64,000 bases of DNA, taken from Idiomarina aminovorans. GTDB lineage: Bacteria > Pseudomonadota > Gammaproteobacteria > Enterobacterales > Alteromonadaceae. The position numbers and the translations under genes are program-made. Positions 50,493 through 60,145 of the stretch are shown piece after piece. The DNA lies in the NCBI RefSeq assembly GCF_023155095.1, contig NZ_JAKNDA010000005.1:62001-126000 (forward strand). The letters run 5' to 3'. Below the pieces are notes generated by a model. It was not told the origin of the DNA. It ran no database searches and saw nothing but the letters and a program-made list of their open reading frames with translations. Position 1 is the first letter of the stretch. Each line of letters opens with the position of its first letter.

Positions 50493-51062
50493 GTGTCAAT
50501 GATTTGTGGTACCGATGAAGCGGGTCGGGGACCCATTGCGGGGCCTGTGGTGGCTGCTGCGGTGATATTGGATCCGGACAATCCCATTGAAGGAATGAAT
50601 GACTCGAAAAAGCTCAGTGAGAAAAAGCGCGAGAAGCTTAGCGTGGAAATAAAAGAGAAGGCTCTTTACTGGGCAATAGCTCAGTCTGACCCGGATGAAA
50701 TTGAAGCTATTAATATTCTCTGGGCCTCTATGAAGGCAATGCAAAGAGCCGTAGAGGCGCTTCCGGTGCAACCCGATATGGTATTGGTGGATGGAGACCG
50801 AGTGCCTGAGCTAACTGTACCGGCAAAGGCTATTGTTGGTGGTGATGCCAGTGAGCAATGTATTGCGGCAGCCTCTATTCTGGCGAAAGTGGAGCGGGAC
50901 CGGCAAATGCTGGAGTGGCACGAACGTTACCCTGACTACGAATTTAATAAGCACAAAGCTTATGGCACGAAAAAACATTTGGAGTTGCTAGAGAAACATG
51001 GCCCTTGTCCTATACATAGAAAGGGCTTCAACCCGGTTAAGAGGGTGCTTGCAAACTTGTGA
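50493..51062 (+). CDS. rnhB: Ribonuclease HII
   Basis: A 189-residue RNase HII that cuts 5' of ribonucleotides embedded in DNA. The active-site residues are in CGTDEAGRGPIAGPVVAAAV (Asp, Glu), VLVDGDRVPEL (Asp) and SILAKVERDRQM (Asp); GGDASEQCIAAAS is also conserved. The start is uncertain: GTG at 50493 with AGGGTG upstream is preferred, ATG at 50499 is close, and longer forms are unlikely. In most gammaproteobacteria rnhB is between lpxB and dnaE; here it is 19 kb from dnaE. Confidence 0.93.
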   Translation: MSMICGTDEAGRGPIAGPVVAAAVILDPDNPIEGMNDSKKLSEKKREKLSVEIKEKALYWAIAQSDPDEIEAINILWASMKAMQRAVEALPVQPDMVLVDGDRVPELTVPAKAIVGGDASEQCIAAASILAKVERDRQMLEWHERYPDYEFNKHKAYGTKKHLELLEKHGPCPIHRKGFNPVKRVLANL

Positions 51063-51128
51063 TTCAGGTTGAAAATTCATACAATAAAACGCTATTCATT
51101 ACGTTCTTTTAGGAAGTTGGAAGCTACC

Positions 51129-52064
51129 ATGCAGTCTATCCCGCACGTTGATATGCGTCGTTACCATGACGACTTTAATGCCTTTACTCAAGATGTCGGT
51201 AATGGTTACGAGAAGTTTGGGTTTATCGCTTTAACCCAGCATGGTGTCGATATCGCTCTTATCGAACGGGCACTGGATACCTGCCGCGAGCTTTTTGCTT
51301 TACCCGAAGCGGTTAAAAAACAATATCATCGTCCGGGTGAGGGCGGAGCAAGAGGGTACACTCCTTTTGGCACCGAAGTCGCTAAAGACGCTACGCATGT
51401 TGACTTAAAAGAGTTCTGGCATGTGGGTCGTGAAATTGATGGTGAACCACTTTACCCGCAGTTATTACCTAACGTCTGGCCGCAGGAGCTGCCTAAGTTC
51501 AAAGATGACATGCTGGCTATCTATGCTGCTCTGGATAAACTGGGGAACCAGGTGCTGGACGCTCTTGCCGTTTATTTAGGCCAGCCGCAGGATTTTTTTC
51601 GTAGCAAAGTCGATAACGGCAACTCAATTCTGCGGCCTTTGCATTATCCACCTATTATTGATGAAGATACCCCGTCGGTTCGCGCCGGAGCACACGAAGA
51701 CATTAACGTTTTAACGCTTTTGGTTGGCTCACGGGAGCCCGGACTGGAAGTGCTGGCAAAAGACGGTACCTGGGTACCGGTAACCATTATCGAGGGTGCT
51801 ATAATCTGTAATGTCGGTGATATGCTGCAGCGGCTAACGAATCATGTGCTGCCATCGACGACACATCGGGTGGTTAATCCGCCGGCGCCGTTTAATGCTA
51901 AATCACGTTATTCTATTCCGTTCTTTTTGCATTTTAATCCGGATGTAATGATTACGCCGTTGGAAAGCTGTATTTCTGAAGAGAATCCGCAACAAGATGA
52001 ACCGATTACGGCCGATGACTATCTAATGCAACGCTTGCGTGAAATAGGGCTAATAAAAGACTAA
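51129..52064 (+). CDS. 2-oxoglutarate/Fe(II)-dependent oxygenase, isopenicillin-N-synthase type
   Basis: A 311-residue double-stranded beta-helix oxygenase. The N-terminal cap (IPHVDMRRYHDDF ... GFIALTQHGVD ... LFALPEAVKKQYH) is of the DIOX_N type. The Fe ligands are His and Asp in HEDINVLTLL and His in STTHRVVNP; RYSIPFFLHFNPD supplies the 2-oxoglutarate-binding Arg. The substrate is not known. I chose the ATG at 51129, preceded by TTGGAAG, over an in-frame start 20 codons upstream. It follows rnhB by 66 bp and precedes the nucleotidase gene by 12 bp. Confidence 0.88.
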   Translation: MQSIPHVDMRRYHDDFNAFTQDVGNGYEKFGFIALTQHGVDIALIERALDTCRELFALPEAVKKQYHRPGEGGARGYTPFGTEVAKDATHVDLKEFWHVGREIDGEPLYPQLLPNVWPQELPKFKDDMLAIYAALDKLGNQVLDALAVYLGQPQDFFRSKVDNGNSILRPLHYPPIIDEDTPSVRAGAHEDINVLTLLVGSREPGLEVLAKDGTWVPVTIIEGAIICNVGDMLQRLTNHVLPSTTHRVVNPPAPFNAKSRYSIPFFLHFNPDVMITPLESCISEENPQQDEPITADDYLMQRLREIGLIKD

Positions 52065-52076
52065 AAGGAACAGCTG

Positions 52077-53882
52077 GTGAAAACAGGTGAGTTTAGTATA
52101 AAAAACACAATTCGAGCCGTGGCTGCTGTTACGGTGTCCTCGTTGTTGCTGAGTTGCGCATCCGCTCCGCAGGAGCCTGAAAGCAATGAGTTTCGATTGA
52201 CGCTGCTGCATATCGATGACCATCATTCGACTCTGGCGCCGAAGCAGCAAACATTGGTTTGGGGCGAACAGGAATGGCAGGTTGAGGCCGGTGGTTTTCC
52301 GCGGGTCGGGGCGCAAATTAAAGCATTGCGGGCGGCGAATGAAAATGTGCTGACTCTGCACGCCGGCGATGCTCTTACCGGCAGTTTGTACTTCACGTTG
52401 TTTGGCAGTGAAGCTGACGCACGTATGATGAACAATGTCTGTTTTGACGCTTTTACTATTGGTAATCATGAGTTTGATACCGGTGACGCCGGGTTGGCTG
52501 AGTTTCTGCGACAGTTAGGTACAGCAAGCTGCCCGACAGCCAAGCTGGGAGCCAATATTAAACCGGAGGTTGGCAAGTCGCCGTTAACGCCGGAGCGCGA
52601 GTGGCAAATGTTCCAGCCTTATACCATTGTTGAACGCAGCGGTGAGGAAATTGCTATTATCGGTCTGGACATTGCCAGTAAAACGAAAAAGTCTTCACAG
52701 CCAGATGAAACCACCGAGTTTTTAGATGAGCTGGAAACGGCACGACGCTATGTGGCCGAAGTGCAGCAGCAGGGTATCGAAAAAATTGTGCTGTTAACTC
52801 ATATCCAGTACGACCGCGATAAAGAACTGGTGCAGCAGTTGTCAGGCGTTGATGTCGTTATTGGCGGCGATTCACATACATTATTGGGTGACTTTAGCCA
52901 ATTCGGAATGAAAGCCAGCGGCTCTTACCCAACCGAGTTAACCAATGCGGATGGCGATAAAGTGTGTATTGGTCATGCTTACCAGTATTCATTAGTTGTT
53001 GGTGAGCTGCAGGCGGTGTTTGACGGCGATAAAGTTCAAACTTGCGGCGGCCGGCCTCATTACCTTTTGAGCGACAATATTCAAGTCAGTGATGGCATAG
53101 TGACTACTTATGCCCCCATTAGAACGGCGCTGCAGGAAAGCGGTGTGTTTAGTTTTATTGAGCCAGACTCTGAATTGCAAAGCATGCTGGAAGATTATCA
53201 GGGCAAAGTCGAAGATTTCTCTGCTGAAGTATTAGCACAAGTACCAGAGCAAATTTGCAGTCAGGAAATTGACTTACCGCGACGCGATGGTTGTGCCAAT
53301 ATAATGAGCTCAAGCGCGCACCGACTGGTCGCTGAAGCCTTTTTACATTCAGTGCCTGAGGCGGATTTTGCCATACAGAATGGCGGTGGTGTCCGTTCTG
53401 ATATTAGCCGGGGAGATTTCACAGTAGGTGATGCTTTTACGGTTCTTCCTTTTGCGAATACTTTAGTGAAATTAGAACTAAGTGGCTCTGAGTTTAAGCA
53501 GTCCATGGAAGAGGCTTTAGCCTATTCTGTCTCCGATGGAGGTTCAACACGAGCTTACCCTTACGGTGCTGGTATTCGTTATTCGGTTGATTTAACTAAG
53601 GAGAAGGGTAGCCGTGTATCTGACTTGCAAGTGTGGGATAAAGGCAGTAATAGCTGGCAACCCATGACAGCCCGGGCCACTTATATCATGGTCACCAACA
53701 GCTTCATTGCCGGTGGTCAGGACGGATACGATACCTTCTATCGAATCAGTGAACGTGGTCGTGCCCGTAACACGGGTATCGACTATGCGGAGTCTTTGGT
53801 TAACTACGCAAAAGCTCAGGAAGTATTAAAACGACCAGAAGACTTTGCAACCCAGTCGTACGTTCCTGCCGGAGGTAATTAA
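52077..53882 (+). CDS. 5'-nucleotidase lipoprotein, NAD nucleotidase (NadN)-like
   Basis: A 601-residue protein with a lipoprotein signal (lipobox LLSC near residue 27). The metallophosphatase domain has HIDDHHSTLAP, LHAGDALTGSLYFTLFG, GNHEFDTGDAGL and GGDSHTLLGDF with the dimetal ligands. The C-terminal 5'-nucleotidase domain has IQNGGGVRSDISRGDFTVGD, FANTLVKLELSGSEF and YPYGAGIRYSV. HIDDHH and TLYFTLFG-like features resemble Haemophilus NadN, which degrades NAD to nicotinamide riboside outside the cell; UshA-like activity is the alternative. It may scavenge nucleotides. The stop overlaps the next start by one base. Confidence 0.88.
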   Translation: MKTGEFSIKNTIRAVAAVTVSSLLLSCASAPQEPESNEFRLTLLHIDDHHSTLAPKQQTLVWGEQEWQVEAGGFPRVGAQIKALRAANENVLTLHAGDALTGSLYFTLFGSEADARMMNNVCFDAFTIGNHEFDTGDAGLAEFLRQLGTASCPTAKLGANIKPEVGKSPLTPEREWQMFQPYTIVERSGEEIAIIGLDIASKTKKSSQPDETTEFLDELETARRYVAEVQQQGIEKIVLLTHIQYDRDKELVQQLSGVDVVIGGDSHTLLGDFSQFGMKASGSYPTELTNADGDKVCIGHAYQYSLVVGELQAVFDGDKVQTCGGRPHYLLSDNIQVSDGIVTTYAPIRTALQESGVFSFIEPDSELQSMLEDYQGKVEDFSAEVLAQVPEQICSQEIDLPRRDGCANIMSSSAHRLVAEAFLHSVPEADFAIQNGGGVRSDISRGDFTVGDAFTVLPFANTLVKLELSGSEFKQSMEEALAYSVSDGGSTRAYPYGAGIRYSVDLTKEKGSRVSDLQVWDKGSNSWQPMTARATYIMVTNSFIAGGQDGYDTFYRISERGRARNTGIDYAESLVNYAKAQEVLKRPEDFATQSYVPAGGN

Positions 53883-55084
53883 TGGCTCGACAGTTCGAGC
53901 CTGCACCTGTTTCAGATAACGCCAGATTTGATTTTATTGTTGTCATTCTGGCGTTATTAACAGCCTTTGCGCCGCTTTCTATCGATATGTATCTGCCTGC
54001 ATTCAGCGCTATTGCATCAGATTATGCGACCGATACACACCATGTTGAATTATCCCTTACCGCTTTTTTCTTTGGCCTGTTCATAGGGCAACTGCTTTAC
54101 GGCACGGCAACCGATAAGTTTGGACGTAAGAACCCATTGTATATTGGGCTGGCAATCTATGTCGTGACTTCCGTCGGTTGTGCTTTTGCCCCGGACATTC
54201 AGTGGCTTATTGTACTGCGTTTTTTTCAGGCTATAGGAGCTTGCGCCGGTATTGTTATAGCCCGTGCGGTTGTTCGCGACTTATACACACCACAGGCCTC
54301 GGCTCGGGTTTTTTCCTTTTTAATTCTGGTGATGGGCGTAGCTCCAATTCTGGCACCTCTGTTTGGTGCTTATGTGACTGAATGGATGGGCTGGCGCGCT
54401 TTATTCCTGATTGTTGCCGGACTGGGCGTCGCTTCTGCTGTTACCATTCACTTTGTTTTGCCGGAAACACGAGGTCGTCGCTATGATGTACGTATGCGCA
54501 ATACAGGCAGTACGTATTGGGCTGTTCTTCGCGATCCTTCTTTTCTGCGTTATTCATTAACGGGGGCTATTGCTCAGTCAGGATTATTCGCTTATATCAC
54601 CGGTTCACCGAAAATGTTTATTGAGGTTTTTGGCCTTGAGCCCATGCACTACAGTTGGCTTTTTGGCTTAAACGCTATTGGTATTATTGGTTTTTCTCAG
54701 CTTAATGGCTGGTTACTGAAGTACCATTCGTCGCGCAAGATCCTTAACATATCGTTGCCGATATTAGCTGTAGTCTCCATGGTCATGTGTATCATGGCTT
54801 ACTTTAACGTAGGCTTTTGGGGTGTTTTGCTGCCACTATTTGCTTATATTTCGACACTGGGTCTGGTTTTCCCGAACGCGATGGCAGGCGCTTTAGCGGA
54901 ACAGCAGGAGCGTGCAGGTTCAGCCTCAGCAGTTACTGGTAGCTTACAATTTCTAATTGCCGGTTTAGTGTCTGCCGGAGTCAGTCAGGCGGGTTCGTTC
55001 ACTGATTATGCGATGGCCTGGGTAATAGGCGTGGCCGGCTTACTCGCGGTAATGACATACCGCATAATGCGCCGGCCAGAGTAA
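53882..55084 (+). CDS. Bcr/CflA family multidrug efflux MFS transporter
   Basis: A 400-residue major facilitator transporter with 12 helices. LTAFAPLSIDMYLPAFSAI and GQLLYGTATDKFGRKNPLY (motif A) are typical of the Bcr/CflA branch, and ARAVVRDLYTPQASARVFSF is a further signature. Known members export bicyclomycin, sulfonamides or small peptides. It is coupled to the nucleotidase by a 1-bp overlap and converges on the second AbgT gene with only 6 bp between stops. Confidence 0.9.
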   Translation: MARQFEPAPVSDNARFDFIVVILALLTAFAPLSIDMYLPAFSAIASDYATDTHHVELSLTAFFFGLFIGQLLYGTATDKFGRKNPLYIGLAIYVVTSVGCAFAPDIQWLIVLRFFQAIGACAGIVIARAVVRDLYTPQASARVFSFLILVMGVAPILAPLFGAYVTEWMGWRALFLIVAGLGVASAVTIHFVLPETRGRRYDVRMRNTGSTYWAVLRDPSFLRYSLTGAIAQSGLFAYITGSPKMFIEVFGLEPMHYSWLFGLNAIGIIGFSQLNGWLLKYHSSRKILNISLPILAVVSMVMCIMAYFNVGFWGVLLPLFAYISTLGLVFPNAMAGALAEQQERAGSASAVTGSLQFLIAGLVSAGVSQAGSFTDYAMAWVIGVAGLLAVMTYRIMRRPE

Positions 55085-55090
55085 ATAGTT

Positions 55091-56659
55091 TTAGTTATAA
55101 TATGTCGGTGCGGCAGGCCCAACCGGGAAACCAAATACGAACACCCAAAGGAAGAAAAGTATCGACCAGCCGACAAAAAAGAACATTGAATACGGGAGCA
55201 TCATAGCAATCAATGTTCCGATACCCAGGTCTTTCTTGTAACGAGCCGCAACCGCCAGTATCAAACCAAAGTAACTCATCATCGGTGTAATAATGTTTGT
55301 TACAGAATCACCAATACGGTACGCGGCCTGAATCACTTCTGGTGAATAACCAATAAGCATCAGCATCGGTACAAAGATGGGAGCGGTAATAGCCCATTGT
55401 GCAGAAGCCGAGCCAAGCATCAGGTTGACGAAGCCACAAACCATAATAAAGAACAGGAAAATTAACGGTCCGGTCATACCAATATTGGTCAGGAATTCGG
55501 CGCCGTTAATGGCAAAAATGGTTCCGAAATTGGTCCATTTAAAGAAGTTGACGAATTGTGCCGCAAAAAATACCAACACAATGTACATGCCCATGGTACT
55601 CATGCTGTGTGACATGGCATCAATAACATCACGGTCGTTTTGCATGGTCTCAACCGTACGGCCATAGACAAAGCCTGGAATGGCGAAAAAGAAGAAGATG
55701 TAAACAACCACGCCTTTTAAGAATGGAGAACCTTGGAAATCTCCGGTTTCCGGATGGCGTAAAATACCCCACTCAGGCACAATCGTTAACGCCAGAATAC
55801 CCGCGAGGATCAGCACACTTAACCCGGCATTAAGTAACCCGCGTTTTTCCTGTTTGGTTAATGGGTCCATTGAAGATTGATCGGATAAATCGATAGAGGC
55901 TTCGTCTTTGTTGTATTTACCGAGTTTGGGTTCAACAATTTTATCGGTGATTAAGGCACCCATAATGGCAATTAAGAAGGTACTGATCATCATAAAGAAC
56001 CAGTTAGCTTCAGCACCCACGGTATAGCCCGGGTCGATAATTTTTGCTGCCTCTTCAGTGATACCCGACAGTAAAGGATCAACCGTGCCAATTAACAAGT
56101 TAGCACTGTAGCCGGCAGAAACCCCGGAAAAAGCGGCAGCAAGACCTGCCAGCGGGTGACGACCCAAGCCGTAGAAAATCATTGCAGCAAGAGGTACTAA
56201 AACGACATAGCCAAGCTCTGCGGCGGTATTGGAAACCACACCGGCAAATACCACGGTAACGGTAATAAGACGTGGCGGCGCTTTCATAACTAATCCGCGC
56301 ATGGCGGCTGAAATTAAGCCTGAGCGTTCCGCAACACCCACACCTAAAAGAGCCACTAAAACCGTCCCTAAAGGCGTGAACCCGGTAAAGTTAGTAACCA
56401 GGTTAGTCACAATGCGTTGTATACCCTCAGCATTGAGCAGACTGACGGCTTTAATGACGGTTTCGCCGTCTCTGGGGTCTATTGCGCTGACGTTGAAATA
56501 AGCGGCAATACCACTAATAAAAATGATGAACAGGCAGAACAGCGCAAATAAAGTAATAGGGTGAGGAAGCAGATTGCCTAGCCACTCAACCGTATCAAGA
56601 AAACGAGTAAACCAGCCGCGCTTGCTGGTCGCGTTATAGTTGTCATTGGGAGACTGCAT
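55091..56659 (-). CDS. AbgT family transporter (second paralog)
   Basis: A 522-residue carrier of the same family as the gene at 48825. LPHPITLFALFCLFIIF, GVGVAERSGLISAAMRG, SNTAAELGYVVLVPL, SANLLIGTVDPLLSG and GDSVTNIITPMMSYFG align with the first copy but with many substitutions, so this is an old duplication or separate acquisition. The family handles p-aminobenzoyl-glutamate or related antimetabolites. A functional split between the two copies is likely but unknown. Confidence 0.9.
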   Translation of the reverse strand: MQSPNDNYNATSKRGWFTRFLDTVEWLGNLLPHPITLFALFCLFIIFISGIAAYFNVSAIDPRDGETVIKAVSLLNAEGIQRIVTNLVTNFTGFTPLGTVLVALLGVGVAERSGLISAAMRGLVMKAPPRLITVTVVFAGVVSNTAAELGYVVLVPLAAMIFYGLGRHPLAGLAAAFSGVSAGYSANLLIGTVDPLLSGITEEAAKIIDPGYTVGAEANWFFMMISTFLIAIMGALITDKIVEPKLGKYNKDEASIDLSDQSSMDPLTKQEKRGLLNAGLSVLILAGILALTIVPEWGILRHPETGDFQGSPFLKGVVVYIFFFFAIPGFVYGRTVETMQNDRDVIDAMSHSMSTMGMYIVLVFFAAQFVNFFKWTNFGTIFAINGAEFLTNIGMTGPLIFLFFIMVCGFVNLMLGSASAQWAITAPIFVPMLMLIGYSPEVIQAAYRIGDSVTNIITPMMSYFGLILAVAARYKKDLGIGTLIAMMLPYSMFFFVGWSILFFLWVFVFGFPVGPAAPTYYN

Positions 56660-56710
56660 AACTCACGCCTTTATTATAAGTTTTTAAATCAGCGCAAGAT
56701 TCTAGCATAA

Positions 56711-56746
56711 AAAAACGGCACCGCTGAAATCAGGGGCGCCGTTTTT
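56711..56746 (-). terminator. Terminator downstream of fadE, probably bidirectional
   Basis: A 9-bp stem AAAAACGGC / GCCGTTTTT with an 18-nt partly paired loop, 18 bp after the fadE stop. A-rich and T-rich flanks on both sides make a U-tract in either direction. Confidence 0.8.
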
Positions 56747-56763
56747 ACATCTGAGTTCAGCGG

Positions 56764-59217
56764 TTATGCAGCTTCGTCTTTCTTAAGATTTTTCAGAGCA
56801 TAATCAAACGCCGCTTTACCGGCTAACAAGTCTTCCGGAGCAAAGTCGTCGACGTTAATGGTACGCAGGCGACCGACTTCTGTGCGCTCAAGCAAAGCAA
56901 CTTCGTCATCGCTTAATACACCCGATTCTTTACCTTTAGCGCCAAGCTGGTCTAACTGAGTAAAGCTGAAGCGCTTACCCGCCGCTTTGCAGACCTTGTC
57001 ATACAATGGCTCGGCGGCAATTACGTCTTGCAGAGTTTGCTCAAGGAAACCAAAGTGACCTTCAGGACTCAGGTACTGACCTTCGCCTAAGCGAGTACGT
57101 ACGTCATTGGGTGACATCAGCATACGCGCAATAGTGTGATCGTTTTTGTCAGTAGGACGCTTAGCAACACGGCCTAGCGGAAACATGATGGCGCGCATAA
57201 CGGAACCAATACCACCAAAGTTTTCCAGCATCGACAACTGTGCTTCCTGCAGTTTGTGCAGCGTATCCTGCATTGCCCAGTGAACCAGTGGCAAGTCCTC
57301 TTCAATGCGGCCCTGGTCATGGTAGCGTTTTAGTATGCATGAACCGATATACAAGTAGCTCAGCATGTCACCTAAGCGCGCAGAGACACGCTCTTTGCGT
57401 TTAAGGCTGCCACCCAGTTTCCCCATAGCAATGTCAGACAACAGCGCCATATTTGCGCTAAAGCGGTTCATTTGCTGGTAGTACTTACGGGTCGAGTCAC
57501 TGGCCGGAACGGAGCTCAGACGATGACCGCCAAAGCCGTAGAACAATGAACGAACGAAGTTACTCATGGCAAAACCAATATGACCAAATACTGCTTTATC
57601 AAATTTTTTCAGTGCGTCCGGACCTTTCTCAGCCGAAGCTTCCATTTCTTTTAATACAAATGGATGACAGCGGATAGCGCCCTGACCGTAGATCATCATG
57701 GTACGGGTCAGAATGTTGGCACCTTCAACCGTTATAGCAACCGGAACGCCCTGGTAACCACGGCCCAGGTAGTTGTTTGGGCCTAAGCAGATACCTTTAC
57801 CGCCATGAACATCCATGGCGTCGTCCATACAAGAGCGCAACTTTTCGGTCATGTGGTATTTGGCAATGGCACTGATAACAGAAGGTTTTTCACCTAAATC
57901 AATACCTTTGGTTGACAACATGGTAACCGCATCCATCAGGTAGGCGTTACCAGCAATGCGTGCCATTGGCTCTTCAACCCCTTCCATTTTGCCAACCGGC
58001 AATTTGAACTGGCGACGAATGCGCGAGTAGGCGCCTGTGGCCAGAGCCATTTGCTTGATGCCGCCGGCACTGTTTGAAGGCAAGGTAATTGAACGACCGA
58101 CTGACAGGCACTCAACCAGCATACGCCAGCCTTTACCCGCATTTTTCTGACCACCAATAATGTAATCCAAGGGTACGAAGACATCGTTACCGCGGATAGG
58201 GCCGTTCTGGAACGGCACGTTCAGCGGGAAGTGACGACGACCAATTTCAACATTTTTCGTCTCCCGGGGAATGAGTGCACAGGTAATGCCCAGCTCTTTT
58301 TGTTCGCCAATAAGGTTGTCAGGGTCGTACATTTTAAAGGCTAAGCCTAATACGGAAGCGACCGGCGCTAAGGTGATGTAACGCTTACTGAAGTTCAGTT
58401 TGATACCAACAATTTCTTCGCCGTTCCATTCACCTTTACAAACAACTCCTGAATCAGGAATAGAGCCTGCATCAGAGCCGGCTTCAGGGCCTGTTAGAGC
58501 AAAGCATGGAATTTCATCGCCATTGGCCAGGCGCGGCAAATAATGGTCTTGTTGCTCTTTAGTACCATAATGTTGCAACAATTCGCCCGGGCCTAACGAG
58601 TTAGGTACCCCAACGGTTGATGCCAGTACAGTACTGGCGCCGGCTAATTTCTGCAGAACGCGTGATTGCGCATAAGCAGAGAATTCCAGGCCGCCGTATT
58701 TTTTCTTAATGATCATGGCGAAGAACTTCTCGTCTTTCAGATACTGCCATACGTGCTCCGGCATATCCGTCAGTTCGTGAGTAACTTCCCAGTCATCCAG
58801 CATTTTGCAGACTTCTTCACAAGGGCCTTCCAGGAAAGCTTTTTCTTCAGCCGTTAATTCTGCTTTGGGTACATCGTGAAGTTTTTTCCAGTCCGGGTCA
58901 CCGCTGAACAAGTCACCATCCCACCAGACAGTGCCGGCTTCCAGTGCGTCACGCTCGGTGTCCGACATTTCTGGCATTACCTTGCGATATGCGCTAAGAA
59001 TAGGCTTAGTCAGCAGATTCAAACGGACAGGCGCTAAGTTTAGCGGCACAAGCACAATTGCTAGAATCACCCAGAGTACCGGGCCAACAATGTCAATGGC
59101 GCTGCCAATAGCGAACATAATAACCAGGCCAGCGCTGAACATGGCCAGGCTGGATCGTTTGTAGATTAATGCAGTCGCAACTAAAATAGTAGCTACAATC
59201 CAAAGTGCAATACTCAT
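56764..59217 (-). CDS. fadE: Acyl-CoA dehydrogenase FadE
   Basis: An 817-residue protein with the size (E. coli FadE 814) and order of the family: two or three N-terminal membrane helices (about 3-75), then the acyl-CoA dehydrogenase N, middle ([19 protein letters not shown]) and C-terminal domains ([40 protein letters not shown]), and the FadE-specific C-terminal extension. It catalyses the first step of fatty acid beta-oxidation at the membrane. A candidate operator lies 80 bp upstream. Confidence 0.95.
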   Translation of the reverse strand: MSIALWIVATILVATALIYKRSSLAMFSAGLVIMFAIGSAIDIVGPVLWVILAIVLVPLNLAPVRLNLLTKPILSAYRKVMPEMSDTERDALEAGTVWWDGDLFSGDPDWKKLHDVPKAELTAEEKAFLEGPCEEVCKMLDDWEVTHELTDMPEHVWQYLKDEKFFAMIIKKKYGGLEFSAYAQSRVLQKLAGASTVLASTVGVPNSLGPGELLQHYGTKEQQDHYLPRLANGDEIPCFALTGPEAGSDAGSIPDSGVVCKGEWNGEEIVGIKLNFSKRYITLAPVASVLGLAFKMYDPDNLIGEQKELGITCALIPRETKNVEIGRRHFPLNVPFQNGPIRGNDVFVPLDYIIGGQKNAGKGWRMLVECLSVGRSITLPSNSAGGIKQMALATGAYSRIRRQFKLPVGKMEGVEEPMARIAGNAYLMDAVTMLSTKGIDLGEKPSVISAIAKYHMTEKLRSCMDDAMDVHGGKGICLGPNNYLGRGYQGVPVAITVEGANILTRTMMIYGQGAIRCHPFVLKEMEASAEKGPDALKKFDKAVFGHIGFAMSNFVRSLFYGFGGHRLSSVPASDSTRKYYQQMNRFSANMALLSDIAMGKLGGSLKRKERVSARLGDMLSYLYIGSCILKRYHDQGRIEEDLPLVHWAMQDTLHKLQEAQLSMLENFGGIGSVMRAIMFPLGRVAKRPTDKNDHTIARMLMSPNDVRTRLGEGQYLSPEGHFGFLEQTLQDVIAAEPLYDKVCKAAGKRFSFTQLDQLGAKGKESGVLSDDEVALLERTEVGRLRTINVDDFAPEDLLAGKAAFDYALKNLKKDEAA

Positions 59218-59295
59218 AATTTAATACTCCGATTTGGAGGTCTGACCAGTGATACCACGTAAGTTAGATCAACAAGCGATTATTTTCAAGCAAAA

Positions 59296-59314
59296 ATTGA
59301 ACGGGCGTTTGAAT
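59296..59314. promoter_or_regulatory. Possible fatty-acid regulator (PsrA-like) half-palindrome between fadE and DUF3108 gene
   Basis: ATTGAACGGGCGTTTGAAT has one good half (GTTTGAA) and one degenerate half. Sites of the form TTCAAAC-N4-GTTTGAA are what I recall for PsrA. It is placed 79 bp before the fadE start. The assignment is weak. Confidence 0.25.
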
Positions 59315-59364
59315 TTTGTTGTCAATATAAACGTCCAGTAGTCAATAACAGTGGAGAAGTAACA

Positions 59365-60117
59365 GTGAAAAGGATAGCTCATTGCTTGTCATTAAGCGTT
59401 GTGGTTTGCAGCATGATAATGAGTTCCGCTAGCGCTGATGGTCACCCCAACGCCGAACAAACAATCGAACAGTCAATGAAACCTTATCGGGCTAACTATG
59501 TGATCACTCGCGATGATAGTGATTATGGGAAAGGGTATCGCATTCTGGAAAAATCGCCTGAAGACGCGTGGCAATTGCGTACTAAATCCGATATTTCCTG
59601 GTTTATTTTGTCTGACACCCGTGAAGCGCGTTCGGTCTTTATTGTTGATAAAGAAAATAGCCGGTTGGAGCCACGCGAATTTACTTACATGAGAACCGGC
59701 ACCGGATCAGATAAGTCGTTTCATGGTGAGTTCATAGCGGACTCGAAAAAAGTTCGCAATATAGATACGGGCCGTATGCTGGATGTTAACTGGAAAGCGG
59801 CCTTGTTTGACGAAGCCAATGTGACAGAGCAACTGCGTATTGATTTGGCGAAAGGTGCTGAGAGTTTCGAGTATCGCGTTGTTAATGAAAAAGGCGAGGA
59901 AGACGAGTACCGCTTTAAAGTTTTAGCTAAAGAACAGCAGCTGTCTTTGCCTTATGGTGACGTTGAAGCCATTAAAGTAGGGCGTATTCGCGATAATAAC
60001 CGACGCCAGACCTTTTTCTGGTTCGCGCCGGAGATCAACTACGTGATGGTTCAAATGCAGCAATTTAAAGAAGGCGACGAGCAAGCAACCATGTCGCTGA
60101 AAAAATTGTCGATGTAA
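59365..60117 (+). CDS. DUF3108 family periplasmic protein
   Basis: A 250-residue protein with a Sec signal peptide (ending near SSASA-DG) and a beta-rich mature part. Features such as PYRANYVITR, LRTKSDISWFILSD, RTGTGSDKSF and a C-terminal FWFAPEINYVMVQ fit the DUF3108 family of unknown function. The gene sits between the fadE and purN genes on the opposite strand. Confidence 0.8.
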   Translation: MKRIAHCLSLSVVVCSMIMSSASADGHPNAEQTIEQSMKPYRANYVITRDDSDYGKGYRILEKSPEDAWQLRTKSDISWFILSDTREARSVFIVDKENSRLEPREFTYMRTGTGSDKSFHGEFIADSKKVRNIDTGRMLDVNWKAALFDEANVTEQLRIDLAKGAESFEYRVVNEKGEEDEYRFKVLAKEQQLSLPYGDVEAIKVGRIRDNNRRQTFFWFAPEINYVMVQMQQFKEGDEQATMSLKKLSM

Positions 60118-60145
60118 TGGGTTTATGTAGATACCATCTACGTCG

